Shown: positions 1 to 10,398 of the stretch, piece by piece
How positions within the stretch are numbered: position 1 is the first letter of the stretch
Layout: every line of letters begins with the position of its first letter
Assembly: GCA_026225945.1 (NCBI GenBank)
Contig: JAMJFZ010001264.1
Span: 1,454,501 to 1,518,500 of the forward strand
Length of the DNA: 64,000 nucleotides
DNA from: Cricetomys ansorgei
Lineage: Eukaryota; Chordata; Mammalia; Rodentia; Nesomyidae
Direction: 5' to 3'
Notes under the pieces: model-generated
What the model was told of the DNA's origin: nothing
Databases searched by the model: none
What the model saw: only the letters and a program-made list of their open reading frames with translations
Program-made: the position numbers and the translations under genes

Positions 1-27
1 TGTAAGATGGATCGCTCTCTGTCTTCT

Positions 28-61
28 ATGTGTGTGTGTGTGTGTACGCACACACACTCTC

Positions 62-92
<31 letters not shown>

Positions 93-147
93 CTGTCTGT
101 CTGTCTCTGTCTCTATCTCTGTCTCTTTCTGCATCTCTGTTTCTCTC

Positions 148-179
<32 letters not shown>

Positions 180-240
180 CGTGTGTGTGTCTGTCTGTCT
201 ATCTCTGTCTCTATCTCTGTCTCTTTCTTTCTCTCTGTGG

Positions 241-289
<49 letters not shown>

Positions 290-292
290 TCC
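28..292. repeat. Compound TG / TCTG / TCTC microsatellite-minisatellite
   Basis: Long TG runs alternate with TCTG and TCTC tracts. A 22-base motif starting gtctctatctctgtctc occurs at 109 and again at 207, so the tract also has a roughly 98 bp higher-order period. The open frames through it encode only Cys-Val or His-Thr runs and are not genes. Confidence 0.95.
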
Positions 293-959
293 ATATCCTC
301 AACTTCTCTACTGACTATGTGTACTTGAGTCAAACATCTCCAATGCAACTGAGGCAGTTTCCCAGGATAATGAGACAGAAACATCAATGCTGGAAGTGGT
401 TGTCTGGTTAAAATCATTAATTGTTGAAAGGCTGTGTTTTTGATAATCCATCTGAGATCCCCGGGGCTGATATTCAGAGTTTCTACTATTTATACAGAGA
501 ACCTAGTTTTCGCACTCATTATATCTGAAGTCCCTGATTTATGTGTTTTCTACACAGTGATGAATTGCTCATCACATAATAATCATATCTCATCTATTGT
601 CTGCCATTCTAGAAAGCAGACAGTTGGCATGTCCAGTGATTTGAAAAAAAACATGATATTTATATGATAGGTGACACTCATCACTTATGTGATTTTGTAT
701 GGGTTTCACAAAGGCTCTGTGAAATAGACTGGTTTTTAAATAACAGAAGTGAGATTTCACAGCCATGTGAAGAAGAGCTTGTACCTTTTAACTAGCAGCT
801 TGCATTGGGAGAATTTCATCAAAGTACTCATGATTGGCAACCCTAGGTGGGTCTAAGATTGAAAACCCTCAATCTAGGATTGACAGTCCTCACTTTAGGA
901 CAGCTTCAGTTTGGCCTCCTTAAAAGGTTGTGTCAAAGAAAGCAAGAGGGAACCATGGC
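293..959. other. Unique sequence, nothing recognised
   Basis: No repeat family, splice-flanked open frame or RNA gene is recognisable here. A 77-codon frame at 434-667 shows no domain or family resemblance. Confidence 0.5.
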
Positions 960-1886
960 TGTCCCAGCTCCTTCAAAATGTGCCAAAGCAAATAACCAAG
1001 AAGATTAATAAGCACAACCCATCATATAGCCCTACGTCAAATACACTACAAAGCCCTAGTGACCAAGACAGCACAGCAGTGACAGAGTCTGATTCACAGA
1101 CCAATAGAACAGCAAGGATGCTCAAGAGGAACCTGTGAATTAATAGATAACTAACCCTCCACAAAATGCTATGGATATACATTGGAAAAGAATGCTCTGT
1201 TCAACATATGGTGCTGGAAAGGTTGGACATCCTATGCAGAAGATAGAAACTTGATCCTCATGCCTTACATTGCATAAAAATCCAGTCAAAATGGGTCACA
1301 GACCCAAATATAAGACCTGAAACTCTGAAATTGCTGGAAGAAAAGACCCAGGGGAAGCGCTTCACAGCATTTGCGTGCACAGTGATTTGAGGATAAGATG
1401 CCAAAGGTGAAAAAAAAATGAAGAAGACCAGTAATGGGTATGTAATGACTAAGAGTCTTTTCTGCTCTATGGAGAAAGTTATCAACAGACTGAGGACAAC
1501 CTACAGAATGATTAAAAAAAAAATTCCCAGATATTCATCTGACAAAGTAGTCATCTATTCATCTGACAAAGAATCTATTGACTTAGAAAAACCCAACAGG
1601 AATGCTACAGATATTCCAATTAAAATGTGTAATTAAAATTAAAAATGTGTAAAGTATAAAAACTAAAAGTTCATTTGTTATCAGAGAAAGGCAAGTCAAA
1701 CCAATCCCCTGTTGTCCCATTCTGGTTAATATAGCTTTCATCCAAATGCTTAAAAATAAATCTTGGCAATCATAAAGAAATAAGGAAACTCTCATATATG
1801 GTTGAAGGAAATATAAATTAGTACAGACAATGGAAAACAGGACAGAGGTTCTACAAGAAATTACAAATAAATCTAATTCATTATGA
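960..1886 (+). mobile_element. Old LINE-1 (L1M-type) ORF2 C-terminal fragment, 5' part
   Basis: The DNA follows the mammalian L1 ORF2 3' half. It has the 'actacaaagcc...gaccaagacagca' and 'cacagaccaatagaacag' blocks near 1045-1110, the 'atggtgctggaaaggttgga' block near 1208 and the 'aatataagacctgaaactct' block near 1308. It is riddled with stops and indels, so it is a dead remnant. It is separated from its 3' end at 2226-2960 by an LTR insertion. The exact L1 subfamily is not determined. Confidence 0.8.
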
Positions 1887-2225
1887 TGGTTAATCTTAAT
1901 AGCTGACTTGATGAAATCCAGAATTGCTTGGGAGATGATCATCTGAATATGCTAGTAGGTGATTATTTTCATTGTGTTAATCGAGGTGAGATCTGTCCCC
2001 TGTGGGTGGCACCATCCCCTGAGATAGGATCCTAATCTGGATCATAAGGAGAAAGTGAGCTGAGTCTATGCATTCCTCATTTTTCTTCTCGTTACCAACT
2101 TTCAAGCTCTTGCTGTTTTTCACCCATCATGAACTGTACCCTTGAATTGTGAGCCAAAACAAACCCTTTATCCATTTTGTTGCTTTAGTCAGGGCATTTT
2201 ATTACAGCAATAAGAAAACAAGCCA
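1887..2225 (+). mobile_element. Solo LTR, MLT2/MaLR (ERVL-class) type, inserted in L1
   Basis: The element begins TG (tggttaatctt, then a degraded 'acttgatgaaatcc' block) and ends CA. Towards its 3' end it has the 'gtgagccaaaacaaaccctt' and 'gtcagggcattttattacag' blocks typical of ERVL/MaLR LTRs. ATGATG sits at both junctions (1883-1888 and 2225-2230). L1 homology continues collinearly on both sides, so the LTR is younger than that L1. No internal viral coding sequence is present. Confidence 0.65.
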
Positions 2226-2960
2226 TGATGTGATCACCCAAATTATATATATATATATCCAAAGGAAATGGTATCAGTGTGTCAAAGGAAAAACCTTCAG
2301 TTCACGTTGATTGCTTTACTATTCTCAATACTGTGATATGGAGTGTAAGTTACAGACAGTATATCCCCATGAAGGGATGAAAGCCTGAAGACAGTGGTGT
2401 ATTTGCACAATGGAGTATAAGCATAAAAAGAACGACATCTTATCACTTAAAGCCAAACGGATGGATCCGATGATACTGTGCTAAGTGAGATAAGTCAGGT
2501 GCAAGCAAATTGTGTGTGTTATTTCATATGGATATTGTTTAGAAAGTGGCTCAGCATGCAAGAGCGATTAACGGAGGCTTGGAAGAATGGGAGAGGAGGG
2601 GGCACTTAGACAACAGGCAAGTGCAGTTAAGGTAGAAATAATAAATACGTATCTTCCACAGAGCAATGAGATGACTGTAGTTCACAAGAACCTGCTATAC
2701 ATTTCATTAGTATCTAGAGGGAAGAAGCTCAAAGGCTCCAAACATGATGTAATGATGAGGTGACAGGACCTATAATTATGTTGATTTGATCCATATGTTC
2801 TGTATGCATATATTGAAATGTTGTATTATAGCTTCTAGATGTGGAAACTTATTGCATGCTAATCAATTATTCAATATTTAAGCCAATATAAATGTTAACA
2901 TTCCCAATTTGAGTAATATAATGAATATCACCTCAATTAAAATTTAATATAAAAAGAAAG
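2226..2960 (+). mobile_element. LINE-1 3' end (continuation of the 960-1886 fragment)
   Basis: This follows the end of L1M ORF2 and its 3' UTR: 'caatggagtataagcataaa' near 2409, a degraded 'ctaagtgagataagtcaggt' block near 2481, 'gactgtagttcacaagaacc' near 2673, and an A-rich end near 2940-2960. It has no coding capacity. Confidence 0.75.
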
Positions 2961-3308
2961 AGTAGAGGAATAGCAGATACTTTACTGCAAGTTGCCTGCT
3001 ACTGTTTTATGTATGCTGGAAAAACATGTGAAACTTGTGAGTCAAGCAAAGAAACCTGTTATTACCCGGAGCAGTGATTAATAGGCTGCTACTATTTGCA
3101 CTGATCCTTAAAGCATCAGTTCCCATGAGGGGATGTAAAGAGGCCAGGTGGTGGGCAAGCAGACTTGAGTTCTCTTATAGAAGATATGCTGAGCTATGGA
3201 GGGCTCAGCCCTTTATAAGCCTGCCTGACTCTTACCCAGTGGGCACATTGTTTCTACTATACAAGATAATACAGAAGCCTAACTTTCATTCTGCTATAAG
3301 GGTTTAGC
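2961..3308. other. Unique sequence, nothing recognised
   Basis: No repeat or gene is recognised. The 77-codon frame at 3074-3307 has no recognisable domain. Confidence 0.5.
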
Positions 3309-3324
3309 CTTTTTATTTTCTTTT

Positions 3325-3356
<32 letters not shown>

Positions 3357-3487
3357 TTTCTTTTTTTTTTTTTAAGACAGGGTTTCACTGTTGTAGCTCT
3401 GGCTATCCTGGAACTCACTCTGTAAACCAGGCTGGTCTCTGCCTCCTGAGTGCTAAGATTAAAGGCTTTCACCACCACCATCCAGCT
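3309..3487 (-). mobile_element. B1 SINE with CTTT-expanded tail
   Basis: Read on the plus strand this is the reverse complement of a 7SL-derived B1: 'agacagggtttcactgttg', then 'ctatcctggaactcactctg', 'accaggctgg', and 'ctgcctcctgagtgctaaga'. Its A-rich tail has expanded into (CTTT)n at about 3316-3374 on the plus strand. It shares the 'ctgttgtagctctggct' variant with the other B1 copies in the window. Confidence 0.95.
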
Positions 3488-4865
3488 TAAGGACACTGCC
3501 TTCTTCTTTAGAGGCTATTTGCTATGCAGATATCCATGAGAGGATGTTCTTGAGACAGACACTGTCAGTATCTGCTGGAAAGATGTGCAGAAGAATAAGA
3601 CTATGAAGAATGTTCCTCTAGGTTCTAAGGAAGGAAGAAAGAAAAGAAAGTCACTGAGCTCCTTGTCCTGAGTGGTACATGTGTTTAGAGGCTAAACTGG
3701 GAACAGAGCTCAGGAAGCTAGAGATAGCCTCTGAGCTACTACCTAATGATATTTTTACACAACGGTGATTCCCCAGGACTAAAGCCTCTCCCTTAGAATC
3801 TTCTTGAGAACCCCCTAAATAATATAAAAGAAAGAGACTCTTAAAGTTGTTTATCCAGTATTGAGGGGATACTGTCACTGGTCTGTGACAGTATCAGTGA
3901 AATAATCAGTGAAATAAGAGATCAGTAAAATAATCAGAATCAGACTGACACGTCCCCCCACCCCAGCTCCTGGTTTGTCTCAAGAAATAGAGTTTTCAAG
4001 TTTAGTATATACTCATGAGGCTGCTGGCTTCATGTCTCCTCCTTGATCTGTTCATTTTTTATAAAAAGCAAATTTTCAGAGCTAAAGGACTCTTTGGGCT
4101 GATATGTTACTTCCTGCTCTTGGAGCCAGGAGAATTTTCAGCACTTATTTGAAATCTCAATTTGCTTTTCAAGCAGTTACTATGTCTTACTAAAGTCACC
4201 GTTAAATGAGTCCAAGCTAAATAAATCAGTGAAGTATCAGTTACATAACCCTTCAAAAGAATGCTATGTAAGAATCCAAAGACCTTGTTTTGCAAGCCTT
4301 CTGTCTAGAAACGTGTGGAAAGCATTTCTCCAACCCTAAGTGGTTTCATATTCCTCATTCACTAATAAAAATAATAAATGGCTATAAAACTCTAAGTCAC
4401 CTTTTATTTTCCACAAAAATATGTCACTCAAAGAAATGCCAAAGCACTCCCATCTCTGAGACGGTTAGAGCAAGAAGCAGCAGGCTGTGACAGAATCAAT
4501 GCATTGAACAATTGCCAAAGATGGATTAGTGGCGACAGTGTTCCCAGCCTGAGTCCAAATACTTAGGGTTTCCCACAAGACACCGTTCCTCCTGAGATGG
4601 TATGCTAGACCAACTCCATATAAGCTTCTAAAAGAGAGATCTATTGCAGCCTCAAGGGCAATATGACCCAAAGGAAGTCCACATGAAGGCTACATGGAAG
4701 CAATGGTCAGACTAATTGTTTACACTGTTAATTAATTTAGATGACACAATTTTAAAATAAATCATTGAAACTCTGTTCAACAGGAGACAAAGAACACGAT
4801 GTTGATGTGGACAGTGATACCAACTTCATTAAAGTTCTTGTTTACCAGAAAGTCTGCTTTAAATG
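3488..4865. other. Unique sequence, nothing recognised
   Basis: No gene or clear repeat is visible. The short open frames on both strands lack domain signatures. Confidence 0.5.
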
Positions 4866-5205
4866 AAACACTGTGATGGCTTGAATGTTCATTGCTTCCT
4901 TGTCATTAAGAGGCAGGTTCTAGTGGATGTCCTTCTGCCATTGTGTGTACACTCTTTGAGGGGATTCTTTTCCTGGCACCTCCTTCCTCCTGTCATTTTT
5001 CTTCTCTGGCTTTTGAAGTGAGTAGTTTGCTCTGCCACCTTCCAGTGCCCTGTGCTGCATTATACCTGGCCCAAAGCAACAGACCCACTGATTATTGGCT
5101 GAACCTCCAAAACTATGAAGAAAGCAACACTTTACTCTGTAAGGTACTTATCTCGGGTTTTTATTACGGTGAATAAGAGCTCACTAATGTACTAGCTCAT
5201 TCCTC
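4866..5205 (+). mobile_element. MaLR-type LTR (MST/ORR-like), degraded
   Basis: It opens with a 'tgtgatggcttgaatg' block and closes with 'cctccaaaactatgaagaa' followed by the degraded 'ggtttttattacggtgaata' block. This is the layout of MaLR LTRs, where the terminal region reads 'ctgtgag...aataaa...gttatagca'. It is solo and non-coding. Confidence 0.6.
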
Positions 5206-5764
5206 TGTGTCAGAGACTGTTAGATTTGAGGACCTGGAGTTCTGTGTCCATTTGGACTTCTCAGAGTTTATCACGGAGGTATTAGACCACAAAGAAAAGT
5301 GGCCTCCTCATGTTCACCACATCTTCTAGTCGCATCTCGTGTTTGTGTCTCAGCTCACACAGGGGCCCAGGATGGTGAAATAGTGAAACAGAGGATTTAA
5401 ATGGCCGTTAGGTGTTTACAGGTGCTAGGTGCTATCTATCAACAGAAGATATGAGAGAAGACTGGATAGCTGTAAATCACAAACCATCTGTCAGGGACTT
5501 TCTGGCAGTAACTTTTCATCTAAACTGTCACATAATTTCAGGTTCATCTCATTTTCAAAACTAGTTCTCTTTCTGTCTGTGTTTTGTTTTGTTTTTGGTG
5601 GAGAGTTTGGTGGCGCGGTCTTCTTATATATATCAGGATGACCTAGAATGCCCAAACTCTCTTCTTCAGCAACCAAATGCTGCTGGTACCATTGTATACC
5701 GTCATGACCATGAAAGCAACACCCACTCAGTAGAAACCACCGGATATTGGTTTTGTTTTGTTTT
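5206..5764. other. Unique sequence, nothing recognised
   Basis: No gene or dispersed repeat is identified. A short (TTTTG)n tract at about 5751-5778 borders the next SINE fragment. Confidence 0.5.
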
Positions 5765-5765
5765 G

Positions 5766-5862
5766 TTTTGTTTTGTTTTACAGTTCTGGGGACTGACTGA
5801 ATCCAGTCCCTTGTGTGTAATAGACAAGTGAACTATCATTAAGCTGTGCCTGCAGCTCTCAT
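5766..5862 (-). mobile_element. ID/B4-type SINE fragment
   Basis: The reverse complement resembles the tRNA-derived head of ID/B4 SINEs. Plus-strand text 'cagttctggggactgactga' and 'gaactatcattaagctgtgcc' corresponds to the usual 'ggtactggggattgaaccca...accaactgagc' block. It is truncated and divergent. Confidence 0.55.
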
Positions 5863-5899
5863 CTTTTTTCTGTTTGTGGCACCTGGCAAGAAGCATAGA

Positions 5900-6412
5900 G
5901 AAGTGGAATAGACTTGGATGAAGCCTGCCTGTCTGGTCCAGCAGTGGTCTACAGTGCACCAGCCTGTCCTAATGCACACAACATTTGCTGATGCAAATGT
6001 CTCTAGCTCTTTGTGGTAGAGTATGGTAGCCATTCTCTTCTTGCTAGCACAATCTTATCCTGCCAAGAAAGCATAGGTTGGAGATTATACAGGGAGTCTA
6101 TCCTTGACAAAAGGAATAGAAGGCCATTTATGCGATTTCTTGGTGTCTCATAAATCATATGCTTCTATACTTGAAAATCCAAAGTCAAAATGCTCAGCCA
6201 GAATTGAGAGATGGTCACTTTGCCTTTGGCGACATGATACCAGAGTCATTTACAGAGCAGGTACCAACAGCCCTGCTGACTGTATGTCATGTCATCCATC
6301 ATGCGAAACTAAACCAACAAGGCATGAAGAGATGGTGCGGAAACTCTTGTCAGAAGGTCAGACCACTTCATCAAGGAAGCTGGACAGTATTTGGCATAGT
6401 GGACCAATGTAA
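5900..6412 (+). pseudogene. Ty3/gypsy retrotransposon pol fossil (RT C-terminus to RNase H)
   Basis: In a single frame (codons in phase with 5951) the translation shows the ordered blocks of a Ty3/gypsy polyprotein. These are a weak WT..A. region near 5909-5930, QPVL at about 5960, FADANV at 5984 (family TDASPV), VA at 6026, SYPAKK at 6053 (family SLTPAEKR), GIEGHL at 6113, FLVSHK at 6134 (family LVTDHK), NPKSK, ARIERW, VIYRAGTNSPAD and SCHPS up to about 6300. In-frame stops occur at 5909, 6017 and 6074, and no frameshift is needed. Of the RNase H acidic residues, the first Asp is kept, the Glu region is eroded, and the Asp of TDHK is replaced by Ser, so it is catalytically dead. It most likely belongs to an ancient mammalian gypsy family (MamGyp-like); that name is inference. 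The 102-codon frame starting at 6104 begins inside the homology and is not a separate gene. Confidence 0.82.
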
Positions 6413-6790
6413 TGGGCCATTTGGGGCAGTTTTCTAAGGGGTGCCTTTCTATACATTGGAAAGAAAGTCCAGCATAAAATATGTCTTTACTTTGTTTACC
6501 AAACCATGTTTGAGAAAGTCCTTCATCAGTGAAACGGCACTAGTAAATCTCTACTTGTTTCTCTTAACCATTCTCATTTTTCTCCTATTCTTAACTACTA
6601 CAGTGAATCACCTGGACAAATTGAGAAGTGGTACTACTTTCAAATATTATTCATTGTTGAGTACACTGTAAAATAGTATGACTCTCAAGCCAATCTATGC
6701 TATGTTGGCTCAGTGCCATGCAATATGCATGTCCAATCCTCCAGGCAGAGGTGAGGACACTGATGTGGCTATTGCTTCTGTTACATTAGA
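6413..6790. other. Unique sequence after the gypsy fossil
   Basis: No integrase signature (zinc-binding HHCC or DDE blocks) could be recognised downstream of the RNase H remnant. Nothing else is identified. Confidence 0.45.
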
Positions 6791-6794
6791 GTTA

Positions 6795-6962
6795 GAGGTA
6801 ACTTTCAGAGTAAGCATTTCAGTCCCCATCACCCGCCTTCACTTCACAGAGGAGAAATAACAAAAAAACAGAAAGAAATGAGGTGTTCTGAAGTGACACA
6901 GCCCCTTAATGGTAGAAGCTGAGCTAGAACTAGAACCTAGTGTTCACGTGACAACATCTTTG
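6795..6962 (-). mobile_element. MIR SINE fragment
   Basis: Plus-strand text 'cttcacttcacagaggagaa' and 'gtgacacagccccttaatgg', followed by 'gctgagctagaactagaacc', is the reverse complement of the MIR core. That core normally gives 'acagatgaggaaactgaggc...gtcacacagc...gaacc'. Confidence 0.7.
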
Positions 6963-6990
6963 GGGTCCAATGACACTAAAATGAATAACA

Positions 6991-7058
6991 TATAATATAA
7001 TTAATATAATATAATATAATATAATATAATATAATATAATATAATATAATATAATATT
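6991..7058. repeat. (TATAA)n pentanucleotide microsatellite
   Basis: A nearly pure tandem array of a five-base A/T unit of about 13 copies. Confidence 0.97.
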
Positions 7059-7094
7059 TCTAAATAGAGATACTTGCAAAAAATCTTTTTGGTT

Positions 7095-7440
7095 AGCATG
7101 AATGGTGGTTTGAGTGGAAAATGTACTCCATAGACCTCCATAGACTCAGGCAGTTGGTGGTGCAGTTGGGGGAGGCAATATGCTGCTCGGGGAAGAAAGT
7201 CACTGAGACTTCATAGTCCAGCCCTTCTTCCAGTTAGCTCTCTCCTTCATGCTTGTGGCCAAAGATGTGTTCTCTCAGCTTCCTGCTCCTGTCACTATGT
7301 CTGCTGCTTGCTGCCATTATTACTGTCATTGGAGACTCTTTTAGCTCTGGAACCGTAAGACAAAATGAACTCTTTCTTCCATAAATTGCCCTTGATTGTG
7401 GTGCTTTATCACAGCAGCAAAAAAGTAAGTAATCCAGCAT
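7095..7440 (+). mobile_element. MaLR-type LTR (rodent ORR1/MT-like)
   Basis: It starts 'tggtggtttgagtggaaaat'. It contains the 'ttggtggtgcagttggggga' block, and it ends with 'ggaaccgtaagacaaaatga' and 'ttgtggtgctttatcacagc', then 'aaaaaagtaagtaatccag'. This order and the 'tttatcacagcag' terminal block are diagnostic of rodent MaLR LTRs. Confidence 0.75.
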
Positions 7441-7539
7441 GCCTAAACTCTAAATAGAATCCACGCTGAAGCACACTTAGAAGCTCAGAGTTCACTATAT
7501 AGGCGAGATATATACAGAGAACTCAATACATGTTTTAAT

Positions 7540-7738
7540 TCATCAATTTTTAGATGTCACTATAATTTAGTGATGTTTCAACTCCATCTTACAGATGATG
7601 ATACAGTGATGAAGGGAATAAGGTGTCCAAGGCCACACAGTTAATACTTGCTTGCAAATCCCCTTAGGAATGGAGCCCAAAAAGTCAGTGAGCTGAACTC
7701 CATCCACTGCACTGCCCTCTTAACTGTGATCATAACAT
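7540..7738 (-). mobile_element. MIR SINE
   Basis: Reverse-complement MIR: 'tccatcttacagatgatgat', 'ggtgtccaaggccacacagt', and 'tgcactgccctcttaact' match the MIR core and its 3' side read on the minus strand. Confidence 0.8.
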
Positions 7739-7740
7739 GT

Positions 7741-8284
7741 AGCTAGCTTCCTCTAAAACACTCCTGATCATTTGGTGGAAAGAAAGAAAGCTTGTTTTGT
7801 GCAAGTGAGACTTGCACTTAATGGGGCTGCATTTGTAAATTCTATACAGTAAGCGTGATGTTTCTCCAGATGTGTTGGATAGGGTTAAAGAAAGCAAGGT
7901 TATTATTAAACATTTAATTCAAACATTTCTAATACTTATGTAGAAAGAGAATTCTCATTTAGATGGTATAGATATAGGTAAAGGAAAATAGCTAAAGTGA
8001 GGACAGATACTTCTATTTATCTGAATATGCTGAAAATATTTCTAAGTGATAAAATATTCCAAATGCTCTCAAACTCTGGTCAAAGAACAGGGAGTGCGGG
8101 CAAGGAGTGGAATTGCCAAACAAGCATGAGGTCTTTGTTCACTCTCCAGCACCACAAAACAAAACACCAGAATCTTCAAGCTGATCAATTTTGACTCAGA
8201 TATTCTGATTGCATTCATTCACTGGGAGGAACTTACCCTCCAAAATGATCACTAACCCAGAAAGATCTTTCACTGGTCACAGAG
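7741..8284. other. Unique sequence, nothing recognised
   Basis: AT-rich, with no recognisable repeat family or gene. Confidence 0.45.
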
Positions 8285-8540
8285 GCTGCTAAGGTTTGCA
8301 TAGATCCTCCCAAATTCCTGTGATGGAAATTTACTCTCAGCCTTTGTGAGTGGGTCTAACCTCTTGCCCCTCTTTGCCCCTACAAAATAGGATATTATAC
8401 CATGATATATACCATTATACAAATGCTGGCATCTTAACTATTGGACTTCCTAGCCTTAGAACTGTGAAAAACATATTTCTCTATGCACTGCCCAGTCCGT
8501 GCTATTTTGCTCCCATAATATGGAACAGAATAAGAGAGAG
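8285..8540 (+). mobile_element. MST/MLT1-like MaLR LTR, decayed
   Basis: The 5' block 'aaggtttgcatagatcctcc' and the 3' block 'ggacttcctagccttagaac' follow the MST-type LTR pattern 'ggacttcccagcctccagaactgtga' with terminal 'aataaa' and 'ttatagcag' regions. The 103-codon frame at 8350-8661 lies mostly within it and is coincidental. Confidence 0.6.
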
Positions 8541-8724
8541 ATTGGTGAAAGGAATCAATATAAAGACAATGGGAGATAGCCTTCTTACTATTGTAAAGAG
8601 AGTTACAAATTTAAAAAGGGAGAGAATAACTCCCATAGTGTTGTGTTGGAACTGGAGATGAAATCATAGACTAATAAATGGATGAAAATATGCATATGAA
8701 TGAATTCACACACACTGTATTTGT
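8541..8724. other. Unique sequence between two LTR remnants
   Basis: Nothing recognised. Confidence 0.4.
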
Positions 8725-9165
8725 GTTCTAGGGTTGCCATGTAACTCATCACAAACTGGCTGAAAACAACAAAAATACTTTTTTTTCACTGCTCTGGACA
8801 GAAATCTAAAATCAAGAGGTCATCAGTGGTTACTTCTAAAGTCTTTGAGCAAAACAACAGATTCTACACCTCACCAGCAACAGTAGACCACTGTTGGCAA
8901 TCTGAGGCTTGTGGCTGCACATGCATCTAGTCTCTGACCGTATTTAGATGCCCTTGTGTGTGTGACTATGCTCCCCTCTCTCTTTCCTTTCACCTAAAAA
9001 ACTTGCCAGTCTTTGAATTTATAATGCATCCTAACCCAGTATGACCTCATTTAAAGTAATTGCATCTACAAAGACATTCTTTTCAAGCAGAGTCACATTC
9101 TGATGTGTGGGTGAATATTGGCTTTAGGGAAGTACCATTTAGCCTGCTACACACATGTTGTAGGA
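8725..9165 (-). mobile_element. Ancient MaLR-like LTR, minus strand
   Basis: Plus-strand 'catcacaaactggctgaaaac' and the 'gacctcatttaaagtaattg' / 'catctacaaagacattcttt' / 'agagtcacattctgatgt' series are the reverse complement of an old MaLR-type LTR. It is highly diverged. Confidence 0.6.
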
Positions 9166-9861
9166 CTTCCCATTGGTCATAAAAGCTCTTGGCAAAAGCT
9201 AAGCACTTAGCACATTCAGATCTAAGGTTTTGGTTTCTAATTACTATCATTCAGTTTAAAAAATAAGATACCAAGATCTATTTGATAGAAGAAGAAAAGT
9301 CTGGTTCTCGGACCAGGTCTTGCGAAGAACTAGACAAGATATATTGAATGAGAAAACAAATAAATATTCAAAGAATGATTGAGGAAAGGAAAAGATAGTA
9401 ATCTGAATTTGAGAGGGCTTCTGCTTGGAAAATTTGGGACAATATGAACATAAAAATAAACAATGCCATTAATAAATTAAAATATCTCAAGTAGTTGAGA
9501 AAACAATGGTTTCCTACTTACATACATATAAATACTTTCATATCCAAATATTCAAAGCACACACACACACTGTGTGTGTGTAGTGTATATACTAATTGCA
9601 TTTAGAGATATCTGCAATTCTTTTCCAGCAAATACTATTCTATCATTCACTATTGCAGCTCATAAAATACTCCCATTACTGATTCATATTATTTTCTGCT
9701 CATGCATTAAATATCCTTCTAGGATCCTGTCTATAAAGGAACCTTACCAAGCTTTAACAACACACAGGGAAATGAGTGACAAAAACAGGAGAATAACCAC
9801 CTCACAATGTTCTGAAAAATATAAATTGGAGAAAAAATAATTGAGAGGGAAGTTATTGTAT
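9166..9861. other. Unique sequence with a short CA/TG hairpin
   Basis: An (AC)n run meets a (TG)n run at 9558-9582 and could pair into a small hairpin. Otherwise nothing is recognised. Confidence 0.45.
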
Positions 9862-10092
9862 TAATTATTTTTTATTCCTGTAAATAATATCTGACAAAAG
9901 CAAGTTAAGGGAGAAAGGATTTGTTTAGGCCATGCTTTGAGAAGGTGCAGTCTGATGGCAGGGAATGCATGGTGAAGTTTGTGCATTGATAAGATATGTT
10001 TGGGACTCTACCCATCTCCACAGACCAGGAAGTTCAGGAAGAGAATGCTGGTGCACAGCTGGCTTTCTGCAAATGCCTCCTTTGTGTTCCTG
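9862..10092 (-). mobile_element. Rodent LTR fragment (MaLR/ERVL-type), truncated
   Basis: 'aatatctgacaaaagcaagt' and 'gagaaaggatttgtttaggc' are the reverse complement of the 3' end of the rodent LTR family also present at 19260, 23925 and 49886. The copy stops where a SINE begins. Confidence 0.6.
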
Positions 10093-10398
10093 TAGTGTGT
10101 GTTTGTGGTGCATGTTGTTGTGGGGAGGGTGACCACACCCATGTGGGAATGAGTACAGACAAGAGGCTGAGGCATGTCTCTTCCTCTGTATTTCTCCACC
10201 TTAGTTTTTGAAACAGAATCTCTCACTGAATCTAGATTTGACTATACTGCCTAACCTATGAGACTTGGAACCTGCCTGTTTCTGCCTCTCAGCACGGGAA
10301 TGACAACCACAATTTACTTTATTTATGTTAGTGCTGACAATTCAAGCTCAGGTCCTCAAGCTGCTCGACAGACAGGCCCTTTAGCCACTGAATAAACT
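10093..10398 (-). mobile_element. tRNA-headed composite SINE (B4/RSINE1 type)
   Basis: Read in reverse it has a tRNA-type head (plus-strand 'ggccctttagccactgaat' at the right end), a B1-like body ('ttttgaaacagaatctctca', 'tgcctgtttctgcctctcag') and a TG-rich tail at the left end. It is divergent. Confidence 0.6.

Noticed and set aside
7..417. Overlapping frames encoding Cys-Val, Leu-Ser or His-Thr runs
   Set aside because: They are direct translations of the TG/TC microsatellite and have no other content.
6104..6437. 102- and 92-codon frames as possible real small genes
   Set aside because: The first is the open part of the gypsy RNase H fossil and begins inside the domain at a TTG. The second is its +1 shadow.
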